A DNA stretch of 64,000 bases from Streptomyces olivochromogenes. GTDB taxonomy: Bacteria; Actinomycetota; Actinomycetes; Streptomycetales; Streptomycetaceae. The stretch is from assembly GCF_021538895.1 (NCBI RefSeq), contig NZ_JADDRL010000021.1:1-64000 (forward strand), read 5' to 3'. The notes under the pieces are model-generated. The model saw only the letters and a list, made by a program, of their open reading frames with translations, had not been told where the DNA came from and made no database searches. The position numbers and the translations under genes are program-made. Positions 36,295 to 44,286 of this stretch are shown in pieces (the stretch's first letter is position 1; each line of letters begins with the position of its first letter).

Positions 36295-37293
36295 TTACAG
36301 CTTGACGATCATCTTTCCGGTGTTGTCGCCGCGCAGGACCCCGAGGAACGCCTCCAGGTTGTTCTCGATGCCCTCGACCACGGTCTCGCGGTACTTGAGC
36401 CGGCCGGAGGCCACCCAGGGGCCGACCTCGGCCACGAACTGCGGCTGCAGGTCGTAGTGGTCGCCGACCAGGAAGCCCTCCATGCGGCCGCGGGTCTGGA
36501 TGAGGCGGGCGAGGTTGCGCGGGCCGGGGGCCGGCTCGGTGTTGTTGTAGACGGAGATCATTCCGCAGACCGCGATCCGGCCGCCCTGGTTGAGCGAGCC
36601 GATGGCCGCCTCCAGGTGGTCGCCGCCGACGTTGTCGAAGTAGACGTCGATGCCGTCGGGGGCGGCGGCCCGCAGCTGCTCGCCGACGGGGCCGTTCTTG
36701 TAGTTGAAGGCGGCGTCGAAGCCGTACTCCTCCACCAGCAGCTTGACCTTCTCGTCGGACCCGGCGGAGCCGATGACCCGCGAGGCGCCCTTGAGCTTGG
36801 CGATCTGCCCGACCTGGCTGCCCACGGCACCCGCGGCGCCGGAGACGAAGACGGAGTCGCCCTCCTTGAAGGAGGCGGTGCGCAGCAGACCGGCGTAGGC
36901 GGTGAGGCCGGTCATGCCGAGGACGCCGAGGTACGTGGACAGCGGGGCGGCCTCGGGGTCGACCTTGACGGCGTGCTGCGCGTCCAGGACCGCGTACTCG
37001 CGCCAGCCGAAGAAGTGCAGGACGTGGTCGCCGACGGAGAGACCCTCGGCGTTGGAGGCGACGACCTCGCCGACGGCGCCGCCCTGCATGACCTTGCCCA
37101 GCTCGAAGGGGGCGGCGTACGACTTCGCGGCACTCATTCGGCCGCGCATGTACGGGTCCACGGAGAGGTACTTGTTCCGCACGAGCACCTGACCCTCGCC
37201 CGGCGTCGGGACCTCCGCCTCGACGAGGGCGAAGTCCTCGGGCTTCGGCCAGCCGACGGGGCGGCTGAGGAGGTGCCATTCGCGGTTGATCAT
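36295..37293 (-). CDS. NADP-dependent medium-chain oxidoreductase (CurA/leukotriene-B4-dehydrogenase type)
   Basis: The protein has 332 residues, opening INREWHLLSRPVGWP as usual for this branch, with the nucleotide site VSGAAGAVGSQVGQIAKLKG and DVYFDNVGGDHLEAAIG. It lacks the zinc-binding cysteines, as expected for zinc-free alkenal/one reductases that reduce alpha,beta-unsaturated carbonyls with NADPH. It is divergent from a MarR regulator with two inverted repeats in the 91-bp gap, so it is very likely the target of that regulator. Confidence 0.87.
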   Translation of the reverse strand: MINREWHLLSRPVGWPKPEDFALVEAEVPTPGEGQVLVRNKYLSVDPYMRGRMSAAKSYAAPFELGKVMQGGAVGEVVASNAEGLSVGDHVLHFFGWREYAVLDAQHAVKVDPEAAPLSTYLGVLGMTGLTAYAGLLRTASFKEGDSVFVSGAAGAVGSQVGQIAKLKGASRVIGSAGSDEKVKLLVEEYGFDAAFNYKNGPVGEQLRAAAPDGIDVYFDNVGGDHLEAAIGSLNQGGRIAVCGMISVYNNTEPAPGPRNLARLIQTRGRMEGFLVGDHYDLQPQFVAEVGPWVASGRLKYRETVVEGIENNLEAFLGVLRGDNTGKMIVKL

Positions 37294-37316
37294 GACCTGT
37301 GCCTTTCGGGATTTAC

Positions 37317-37384
37317 TTCAGTACCTGAAACAACCATGCGCCTGAATATTTCATGATGTCAAGTAACCGGGTACTCTGGAGTAC
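37317..37384. promoter_or_regulatory. Two MarR-type operators between oxidoreductase and marR
   Basis: TTCAG-TAC-CTGAA (37317-37329) is near the oxidoreductase start, and the exact palindrome GTACTC-TG-GAGTAC (37371-37384) abuts the marR ATG. Both dyads fit binding by a dimeric MarR protein that controls both genes. GTACCTGAA and GTACTCTGGA share a GTAC core, but the two sites are not identical. Confidence 0.5.
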
Positions 37385-37840
37385 ATGTCGAGCCCACAGA
37401 AGATCTCCCGCCAGATCTCCCGCCCCGATGAGCTGACCATGGAGGTCGTCGAGCTGATCGGGGACGTCGTGGCCCGGTTCTACGCGGACTACGAGGAGGC
37501 GGCGGGCGAGCACCGGCTCACCGGGGCCCAGGCAAGGCTGCTGAACCTCCTGTCGCTGGAGCCGCTGCCGATGCGCAAGCTCGCGCAGAAGCTGAAGTGC
37601 GAGCCGTCCAACGTGACCGGGATCGTGGACCGCCTGGAGGCCCGCGGACTGGTCGAGCGCCGCCCCGACCCGGCGGACCGCCGGGTGAAGCTCGCCGCCG
37701 CCACCGACGAGGGCCGCGGTGTCTCCCTCGACCTCCGCGAGGGCCTGCGCTTCGCCCGGGAACCCCTCGCCGGACTGTCCGACGAGGAGCGGCTGACCCT
37801 GCGGGACCTGCTTCGCCGGATGCTGGGCGCCCAGGACTGA
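37385..37840 (+). CDS. MarR-family transcriptional regulator
   Basis: The protein has 151 residues with the winged helix MRKLAQKLKCEPSNVTGIVDRLEARGLVERRPDPADRRVKLAA (residues about 61-104), including the DRR wing. It probably represses the divergent NADP-dependent oxidoreductase and itself through palindromes in the gap. The only cysteine seen is next to the recognition helix, so the N-terminal thiol switch of OhrR is absent. Confidence 0.85.
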   Translation: MSSPQKISRQISRPDELTMEVVELIGDVVARFYADYEEAAGEHRLTGAQARLLNLLSLEPLPMRKLAQKLKCEPSNVTGIVDRLEARGLVERRPDPADRRVKLAAATDEGRGVSLDLREGLRFAREPLAGLSDEERLTLRDLLRRMLGAQD

Positions 37841-37909
37841 CCCGGCGGACAGGCCCTCGGGCCCCCGGGCCCTTGGGACCTTCCGCAGACCCCCGGTAAA
37901 GTTTTGGCC

Positions 37910-38719
37910 ATGCGCGATCTTGGGGTGGGATTCGGTTATCTGCTGAAGGGCCAGCGATGGGTGGCCCGGCACGGCAAGCAGTACAACTTCGGCCTGCTGC
38001 CCGGCCTGATCGCCCTGGTCCTGTACGGGGCGGCGCTCGTCGCGCTGGCCATCTGGGGCGAGGACTTCGTCTCCTGGGCCACCCCCTTCGCCGACGACTG
38101 GTCGAGCCCCTGGCAGGGCCTGTTCCGCGGCTTCCTCACGGCGGTGCTCTTCGCGCTCGGCCTGCTCATGGCCGTCCTCACCTTCACCGCCGTGACCCTG
38201 CTGATCGGCCAGCCCTTCTACGAGAAACTCTCCGAGAAGGTCGACCGGGACGTGTCGCCCGACGGCACCGCGCCCGAGTCCGGCCTCCCGCTCTGGCGCG
38301 AGCTGTGGATCTCGGCCCGCGACAGCCTGCGCATCCTGGCCCGCGCCGCCGTCTGGGGCGTGCTGCTGTTCGCGCTCGGCTTCCTGCCCTTCGTCGGCCA
38401 GACGGCCGTACCGGTGCTCGGCTTCCTCGTCACCGGCTTCTTCCTCACCGAGGAGCTCGCCGCCGTCGCCCTGCAGCGCCGCGGCGTCGAACTGCGCGCC
38501 CGCCTCGGCCTCCTGCGCTCCCGCAAGACCCTGGTCTGGGGCTTCGGCGCGCCCCTCGGCCTGGCCTTCCTGGTCCCGTTCGTCGCGGTGTTCCTGATGC
38601 CGGGCGCGGTCGCGGGCGCCACGCTCCTCGCCCGCGACCTGCTGGGCGAGGAGATCGCCGAGGGCGCCACGGAGGACGACGGCGACGCCGCGGACGAGGA
38701 CCGGCAGGTCACTTCCTGA
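37910..38719 (+). CDS. EI24/CysZ-like membrane protein
   Basis: The protein has about 269 residues with four or more membrane helices (LLPGLIALVLYGAALVALAIW, FLTAVLFALGLLMAVLTFTAVTLLI, AAVWGVLLFALGFLPFVGQTAVPVLGFLVTGFF, GAPLGLAFLVPFVAVFLMPGA), the EI24 domain pattern shared with CysZ sulfate permeases. Transport of sulfate is not shown. The ATG at 37910 is chosen over a TTG two codons earlier. The acidic tail (EDDGDAADEDRQ) overlaps the end of the convergent C15-type gene by 11 bp. Confidence 0.8.
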   Translation: MRDLGVGFGYLLKGQRWVARHGKQYNFGLLPGLIALVLYGAALVALAIWGEDFVSWATPFADDWSSPWQGLFRGFLTAVLFALGLLMAVLTFTAVTLLIGQPFYEKLSEKVDRDVSPDGTAPESGLPLWRELWISARDSLRILARAAVWGVLLFALGFLPFVGQTAVPVLGFLVTGFFLTEELAAVALQRRGVELRARLGLLRSRKTLVWGFGAPLGLAFLVPFVAVFLMPGAVAGATLLARDLLGEEIAEGATEDDGDAADEDRQVTS

Positions 38720-39974
38720 ACGTCGCGTCCGCCGCCGCCGTCACGATCGACCGCACCTGCGCGATGATGTCCAGCCGGTTGCGCACGAACTCCGGGTCCG
38801 TGACCGTGCCGGTCGACGGGTCGGTGTTGCCGGTGCCGAACTGCAGCACCGGGGTGTGGACATGCCCGCCCGGCAGCGTGTCGTGCAGGCCGAGACGGTC
38901 CCGGAGCAGGGTCGCGCGGTAGGCGATCTCGTTCGAGAGGTAGTTGCCGCCGCCCCCGGCACGGGCGGTCGAGCCGGGCGTCGGTCCGTCCGGGCGGACG
39001 ACCGCCTCGGTGCCGCCCGCCGGGATCTCGGTCACCTCCGTGTGGTCGTACACCGGGAAGCGCCCGGTGTGCGCGGCCACGATCGCCGCGTAGGGCAGCG
39101 TCGTGGTCGTCCACTGCGGCTGCGCGGCCGGCTCGGTGACCGGGATCGTCTCCGTCCGGCCGACGGAGTCGTTGTCGGGGAAGCCGCCCCGCCAGGCCCC
39201 GTTGGTGCGCTCGATGTCGAAGCGCCCGACGCGGCCCTGGCTCACGGTCGCGAACAGGTCCGCCTTCGGCAGGTACGGCCGCAGCGTCCGCTCCACCGTG
39301 CCCTCGGCGAAGTCCTGCCAGCGCACCGGGAACACGGCGGTCTCCACCCGCGCCGGACCGTCCGCCGTCTCGATCACCGTGCCGTCCAGGGCCAGCGCGG
39401 TGGCACCGGACGGGTTGGAGATGCGGATGTCCCGGTCGAGGGTGAAGGGGTCGAAGCCGGTGACGAGGATGCGCCGGACGCCCTTGCCGTGCGGGAGGCG
39501 GAGGTCGGTCTCCCCACGTGAGGCGCGCTCCAACCCGTCCAGCAGCGCCGCCCGTTGCGACTGGCTCAGCCCGAACCCCGGTTCCCACGTCCGCACATGC
39601 CGGGTCATTCCCAACCGCGCCCAGTACAGCGGCCGGTCGTCGTCCGGACTCAGGTCGCCGGCCGCGGGACCCCGCCTCTGCGCCCGGTCGACGGCCCGCC
39701 GCCACAGCGCGGATCCCTCGCGCACGACGATGTGGCGGGCCCGCGCGAAGGAGTCCGCCGAGTCGAGCGCGCGGGCGAACTCCGGTGCCACGGCGTCGAA
39801 TCCGGAACGCCGCAGGATCTCCTGGGGCACGGCCCGGTCGAGCCGCTGTTCCTCGACGGTCGGGGCGGGGACGGGGGCAGGGGCGCCGTCGGCGGACACC
39901 GCCGAAGCGGGGGCCGACAGGCCCGCCAGCAGGGCCATGGAGAGGAAGCCGATCCGAACGCGTAAGGAGGTCAA
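38709..39974 (-). CDS. Secreted pyroglutamyl-peptidase-like (C15) protein with Cys replaced by Ser
   Basis: The protein has 421 residues. Signal peptide: RIGFLSMALLAGLSAPASA. Residues about 155-400 resemble pyroglutamyl peptidase I: ILVTGFDPF at the start of the fold, the Glu region DIERTNGAW, and the His region GGHVHTPVL. Where the family has its nucleophilic Cys (pattern xVCNxxxY), this protein has YLSNEIAY, so Cys becomes Ser. It may be inactive or a different hydrolase. About 150 extra N-terminal residues are not in the usual 215-residue enzyme. The start codon is TTG, so the exact start is uncertain. Confidence 0.7.
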   Translation of the reverse strand: MTSLRVRIGFLSMALLAGLSAPASAVSADGAPAPVPAPTVEEQRLDRAVPQEILRRSGFDAVAPEFARALDSADSFARARHIVVREGSALWRRAVDRAQRRGPAAGDLSPDDDRPLYWARLGMTRHVRTWEPGFGLSQSQRAALLDGLERASRGETDLRLPHGKGVRRILVTGFDPFTLDRDIRISNPSGATALALDGTVIETADGPARVETAVFPVRWQDFAEGTVERTLRPYLPKADLFATVSQGRVGRFDIERTNGAWRGGFPDNDSVGRTETIPVTEPAAQPQWTTTTLPYAAIVAAHTGRFPVYDHTEVTEIPAGGTEAVVRPDGPTPGSTARAGGGGNYLSNEIAYRATLLRDRLGLHDTLPGGHVHTPVLQFGTGNTDPSTGTVTDPEFVRNRLDIIAQVRSIVTAAADATFRK

Positions 39975-40046
39975 GGAAGTTCAGGTCCTTCCGTCGCGGT
40001 GGGTGCCTCGTGCGGGACGGCGGAAGTATCGCGTGACGGGAGTGGT

Positions 40047-40198
40047 CTACGCCATGGGGCGTGGGATCCTCGCCGTGGCCTCCCGCAGCCCCGCCAGGAA
40101 CGCCTCCGTGGCCGAGGCCAGTGACCGCCCCCGCGGCGTCGCCGCGTACACCGCCCGCGCGGGGGCGTGCTCGTCGAGCACCGGCAGCAGGATGACCT
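40047..40198 (-). pseudogene. 3' remnant of a LysR-family regulator gene
   Basis: On the minus strand the last 49 or so codons read LLPVLDEHAPARAVYAATP and then a helix SATEAFLAGLREATA to a stop, typical of the C-terminal end of LysR effector domains. Nothing upstream in this frame looks like LysR. Instead the sequence passes into an opposite-strand RidA remnant. A 5' deletion is the simplest reading. Confidence 0.55.
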
Positions 40199-40275
40199 TC
40201 GAGGTGCCCCGGCTGTTCCGCCCCAAGGCCCTGGTCGAGATCGAGATCGTGGCGGCGGTGCCCGGCGGCAGGTGA
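40199..40275 (+). pseudogene. 3' remnant of a RidA-family gene
   Basis: On the plus strand the frame FEVPRLFRPKALVEIEIVAA runs to a stop. It matches the C-terminal strand of RidA/YjgF proteins (pattern LVEIEVVA). Only about 25 codons remain. It is joined head to head with the LysR remnant, as if a deletion removed both 5' ends of a divergent lysR-ridA pair. Confidence 0.5.
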
Positions 40276-40286
40276 TACTGCCGCGC

Positions 40287-40625
40287 ATGAAGACAGCGAA
40301 GGCCGTGAACCTGGGCGTCCTGTTCCTGATAGAACTCGGCGCCCTCGCGGCCGCCGCCCGCTGGGGCTTCACCCGGGACGCGGCCACCCCCGCGCGGTGG
40401 CTGCTCGGACTCGCCGCGCCCGCCGTACTCGTCGTGCTCTGGGCGCTGTTCGGCTCGCGGAAGGCGTCGTACAAGACGCGCGGAGCGGTCCGCGTCGGCT
40501 TCGAACTGCTGTGGTTCGGGGCCGGGGTGCTCGCCCTGTTCGCCGCCGGGGCGGTGGGCTGGGGGATCGCCTTCGCACTGGTCTGCGCGATCAGCAAGGC
40601 ACTGGCGGTCGTCTGGCGGCAGTGA
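40287..40625 (+). CDS. YrdB/DUF2568-family membrane protein
   Basis: The protein has 112 residues with four hydrophobic helices (AVNLGVLFLIELGALAAAARWGF, WLLGLAAPAVLVVLWALFG, VGFELLWFGAGVLALFAAG, GIAFALVCAISKALAVVW). This is the pattern of DUF2568 (YrdB), small membrane proteins of unknown role. The ATG at 40287 begins just after the RidA remnant. It may once have followed ridA in an operon. Confidence 0.72.
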   Translation: MKTAKAVNLGVLFLIELGALAAAARWGFTRDAATPARWLLGLAAPAVLVVLWALFGSRKASYKTRGAVRVGFELLWFGAGVLALFAAGAVGWGIAFALVCAISKALAVVWRQ

Positions 40626-40681
40626 CCGGGTGATGGACACGATGGGAGGTACCCAGCGGACTTCGACGAGGAGGTACCACC

Positions 40682-43123
40682 GTGGCGGAGACCGGCAACG
40701 CCCGAGCGGACGCGGCCCGTGAGGCCGTCGTGGAGGCGGCCCTGCGACGACTCGACCTGGACGCCAAGGCCCGGCTCCTGTCCGGCCAGGACATGTGGAG
40801 CCTGCCGGCCCTGCCGGAGATCGGCCTCGCCTCCCTGGTCATGTCCGACGGCCCGATCGGCGTCCGGGGCGTGCGCTGGACCGCCGACGACCCGTCCGTC
40901 GCCCTGCCCTCCCCGACCGCGCTCGCCGCCACCTGGGACCCCGAACTGGCTTGCCGCGCAGGCGTCCTGCTCGCGCAGGAGGCCCGCCGCAAGGGCGTCC
41001 ACGTCCTGCTCGCGCCCACCGTCAACCTGCACCGCTCCCCGCTCGGCGGCCGTCACTTCGAGGGCTACAGCGAGGACCCGTACCTGACCGGGCGCATCGG
41101 CACGGGCTATGTGACCGGCGTGCAGTCCGGTGGCGTCGCCACCACCGTCAAGCACTTCGTCGCCAACGACGCCGAGACCGACCGCTTCACCGTGGACAAC
41201 CTCGTCGGCGAACGCGCCCTGCGCGAGCTCTATCTGGCGCCCTTCGAGGCGATCGTCGCGCAGGCCCGGCCCTGGGGCGTGATGACCGCCTACAACCAGG
41301 TCAACGGCACGACGATGACCGAACACCGCCACCTGGTCCAGGAAGTCCTGCGCGGCGAATGGGGTTTCGACGGCGTCAACGTCTCCGACTGGACGGCCGC
41401 CCGGTCGACCGTCGGCGCCCTCACCGGCGGCCTGGACGTGGCCATGCCCGGCCCGGTCACGGTGTACGGCGCGCCCCTCGCGCGGGCCGTGCGGGACGGC
41501 GAGGTCGACGAGTCCGCGGTCGACGCGGCCGTACGCAACGTGCTGCGGCTCGCCGCCCGCGTCGGCGTCCTGGACGGCGCCGAACCCGCGGTCACCGAGG
41601 TGCCCGGGCCGGTCGACGGGGCGGACCTGGCCCGCGAGATCGCCCGCCGCGCCTTCGTCCTGGTCCGCAACGAGCGCGGTGCCCTGCCCCTGACGGCCGG
41701 TGCGACCGTGGCGCTGACCGGCGCCGCCGCCCGCGAGGCCCGGGTCCTCGGCGGCGGCTCCGCCACCGTCTTCCCGGCCCGGATCGTCTCTCCCCTCGAC
41801 GGCCTCACCGCGGCCCTCCCCGACGGCGCCCTGAGCTACGCGGTCGGCGCCGATCCGGACACCGAACTCGCCGTCGGCGGCCGCGACTTCACCCTGCGCG
41901 CCGTCTGCCGCGACGCCGCGGGCAACGTCCTCGGCACCGGCACGGCCCCCGGCGGCCAGATCCAGTGGCTGGGCTCCGACCTGCCCACGGGCGTCAGTCA
42001 CGTGGCCTTGCACACCGTGGAACTGACCGGCACCTTCACCCCGCGCGAGAGCGGCCCGCACACCTTCGGCATCAAGGGCCTGGGCGCGTTCACGCTCACC
42101 GTCGGCGGCACGACGTACTACGACGACGTCCAGCGCCCGTCCGGCGGCGACCCCTTCGCCGTCTTCTTCGACGCCCCGGTGCCCCGCGCCCAGGCCGAAC
42201 TCACCGCGGGCGAACCGGTCGACGTCTCCCTCACCCACGTGGTGACCCACCCGCGGGGCGTCCCCCTCAAGAACGTCATCTTCGCCCTGGCCCACCAGGG
42301 CCCCCCGCGGGACCCGGACGAACTGATCGCGGAGGCCGCCGAGGCCGCCCGGGGCGCCGACACCGCCGTCGTCGTGGTCGCCACCACCGAGCGGGTCGAG
42401 TCCGAGGGCTTCGACCGCCGGGACCTGCGGCTGCCCGGCCGCCAGGACGACCTGGTCCGCGCCGTCGCCGCCGCCAACCCCCGCACCGTCGTGGTCGTCA
42501 ACTCGGGCTCCCCGGTGGAACTGCCCTGGCGCGACGAGGTCGCGGCCGTGCTGCTGAGCTGGTTCCCCGGCCAGGAGGGCGGCGCGGCCCTGGCCGACGT
42601 GCTGACCGGGGCGCACGAGCCCGGCGGCCGGCTGCCCACCACCTGGGGCTCCCTGCGCGACGCCCCGGTCACCCGGGTTGTCCCGGAGCACGGCGCGCTC
42701 GCCTACACCGAGGGCGTGTTCATCGGCTACCGGGCCTGGGAGAAGGCGGGCCGCACCCCGTCGTACGCCTTCGGGCACGGCCTCGGCTACACCGAGTGGA
42801 CGTACGAGTCACTGGAGGTCGAGGGGACGACCGCGCGGATCCGCGTCCGCAACACCGGGGCGCGGGTGGGGCGGGAAGTGGTCCAGGTCTATCTGGCCCC
42901 GGGCGCCCCGGACGCCGAGCGCCCGGCGCGCTGGCTGGCGGGCTTCGCGGGCGCCGAGGCGGGACCCGGCCAGAGCGTCGAGGTCACCGTCGACCTCCCG
43001 CGACGCGCCTTCGAGGTCTGGGACGAGAAGGCGAAGGCGTGGGAGTTTGTGAAGGGTTCGTACGAGATCACGGCGAGCCGCTCCCTCACCGACCACCGTC
43101 TCGCCGCCACGATTAACGTCTGA
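40682..43123 (+). CDS. GH3-family beta-glucosidase-like enzyme with PA14 insert
   Basis: The protein has 813 residues. The GH3 N-terminal barrel has the nucleophile Asp in VNVSDWTAARS (near residue 235) and the KHFVANDAETDR substrate site. The alpha/beta sandwich domain is interrupted by a PA14-like module (SGPHTFGIKGLGAFTLTVGG, about residues 460-545), and the end is a fibronectin-III-like domain. There is no signal peptide, so it probably acts in the cytoplasm on imported glycosides. The GTG start follows GAGGAGG. It may act with the mutarotase gene that converges on it. Confidence 0.9.
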   Translation: MAETGNARADAAREAVVEAALRRLDLDAKARLLSGQDMWSLPALPEIGLASLVMSDGPIGVRGVRWTADDPSVALPSPTALAATWDPELACRAGVLLAQEARRKGVHVLLAPTVNLHRSPLGGRHFEGYSEDPYLTGRIGTGYVTGVQSGGVATTVKHFVANDAETDRFTVDNLVGERALRELYLAPFEAIVAQARPWGVMTAYNQVNGTTMTEHRHLVQEVLRGEWGFDGVNVSDWTAARSTVGALTGGLDVAMPGPVTVYGAPLARAVRDGEVDESAVDAAVRNVLRLAARVGVLDGAEPAVTEVPGPVDGADLAREIARRAFVLVRNERGALPLTAGATVALTGAAAREARVLGGGSATVFPARIVSPLDGLTAALPDGALSYAVGADPDTELAVGGRDFTLRAVCRDAAGNVLGTGTAPGGQIQWLGSDLPTGVSHVALHTVELTGTFTPRESGPHTFGIKGLGAFTLTVGGTTYYDDVQRPSGGDPFAVFFDAPVPRAQAELTAGEPVDVSLTHVVTHPRGVPLKNVIFALAHQGPPRDPDELIAEAAEAARGADTAVVVVATTERVESEGFDRRDLRLPGRQDDLVRAVAAANPRTVVVVNSGSPVELPWRDEVAAVLLSWFPGQEGGAALADVLTGAHEPGGRLPTTWGSLRDAPVTRVVPEHGALAYTEGVFIGYRAWEKAGRTPSYAFGHGLGYTEWTYESLEVEGTTARIRVRNTGARVGREVVQVYLAPGAPDAERPARWLAGFAGAEAGPGQSVEVTVDLPRRAFEVWDEKAKAWEFVKGSYEITASRSLTDHRLAATINV

Positions 43124-43148
43124 CCCGGGACGACAGTCCCCACCGAGC

Positions 43149-43184
43149 GGCCCCGGTCCGGGACCTGACCCCTGGACCGGGGCC
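43149..43184. terminator. Convergent terminator
   Basis: Exact 11-bp inverted repeat GGCCCCGGTCC / GGACCGGGGCC with a 14-base loop between the convergent GH3 and mutarotase genes. Confidence 0.7.
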
Positions 43185-43254
43185 AACGACCTCCCCACCG
43201 GCCCCCGCGGCACGGCGCGCCGAAGCGGCCCCGTCCCCGTGCGCCGGGGCGGCC

Positions 43255-44265
43255 CTACCCCCGTACGCCGAAGCCGTACACCGTCTCCGAGCGGAACACC
43301 CGGCCCGGGCGCAGCTGGGTGGTCGGGAAGTGCGGGTGGTTCGGGGAGTCCGGGAAGTGCTGGGTCTCCAGGGCCACGCCCCTGCCCGGGGCGAAGGGGG
43401 CGCCGAGGTGGTCACCGGTGTAGAGCTGGAGCCCGGGCTCGGTGGTCGCGACGGTCAGCAGCCGGCCGGACGCCGCATCGTGCAGCTCGGCCACCACCTC
43501 GGGCGCCTCGGTCAGGCCCTTGTCGAGGACGAAGTTGTGGTCGTACCCGGCGCCGACCTTGCGGGCCGTACGGAAGTCGAAGCGGGAGCCCGTCACGTCC
43601 TCCAGCACGCCGGTCGGGATCAGCTCCGCGTCGACCGGGGTGTACCGGGACGCGGCGAGCCGCAGTTCCTGGCCGCCCGCGTCGCCCGAGCCGGACAGGT
43701 CGAAGTAGCTGTGGTTCGTCAGGTTGAGCACGGTCGGCGCGTCCGTCACCGCCTCGTACGTGATCCGCAGCGCCCCGGACGCGTCCAGGGTGTAGGTGGC
43801 CGAGAGCTTCAGCCGGCCCGGGAAACCCCCCTCGCCGTGCGGGCTGACCCGGCTCAGGCGCACCCCGTGCCCGACCGGCTCCGCGTCCCAGACGCGCTTG
43901 TCGAACCCGTGCTCGCCGCCGTGCAGGCAGTTGCGCCCGTCGTTCGGCGCCAGGGCGTAGGTCAGGTCGTCCAGCGGGAAGTGGGCGCCCGCGATCCGGT
44001 TGGCGTACCGGCCGACGAGCGCGCCGAGGAACGGCTCCGGGTGCGCCAGATAACCGTCCAGGCCGGCGAACCCCAGCACGACGTCCGCCGCCCGCCCTCC
44101 CCCACTCTCGACTTCGCTCGAGCGGGGGGACCCCCATCGGTCCGGAACCTCCACGGACTGCACGATCCCGCCGTACGTCAGGACCCGCACACGCACCCCG
44201 GCGCGCTCCAGCGTCCAGCGGTGGACCGGGCGACCGTCGGAAAGCGCACCGAAAAGTTCGCTCAT
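43255..44265 (-). CDS. Cytosolic aldose 1-epimerase with a repeat-coded insert
   Basis: The protein has 336 residues without a signal peptide. Mutarotase motifs are GRYANRIAGAHF, NCLHGGEHGFD, NLTNHSYFDLSG (His) and VALETQHFPDSPN (Glu). Compared with the other mutarotase in this window (21160), residues just after PDRWG contain about 13 extra residues (SPRSSEVESGGGR) before ADVVLGF. The DNA for these is a Streptomyces-type palindromic repeat. The frame stays open, so the enzyme may still fold, as the insert falls in a loop. It converges with the GH3 gene. Confidence 0.88.
   Translation of the reverse strand: MSELFGALSDGRPVHRWTLERAGVRVRVLTYGGIVQSVEVPDRWGSPRSSEVESGGGRAADVVLGFAGLDGYLAHPEPFLGALVGRYANRIAGAHFPLDDLTYALAPNDGRNCLHGGEHGFDKRVWDAEPVGHGVRLSRVSPHGEGGFPGRLKLSATYTLDASGALRITYEAVTDAPTVLNLTNHSYFDLSGSGDAGGQELRLAASRYTPVDAELIPTGVLEDVTGSRFDFRTARKVGAGYDHNFVLDKGLTEAPEVVAELHDAASGRLLTVATTEPGLQLYTGDHLGAPFAPGRGVALETQHFPDSPNHPHFPTTQLRPGRVFRSETVYGFGVRG
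44096..44136. repeat. Small palindromic repeat inserted in frame in the mutarotase gene
   Basis: The segment is C-rich at one end and G-rich at the other, with CTCGA / TCGAG arms around an ACTTCG-type centre. I recognise the string CTCGACTTCGCTCGAGCGGG from memory as a common Streptomyces intergenic repeat. It adds about 13 codons relative to the mutarotase gene at 21160. Confidence 0.6.
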
Positions 44266-44286
44266 GTGGAAAACCCTAGGGCACCC

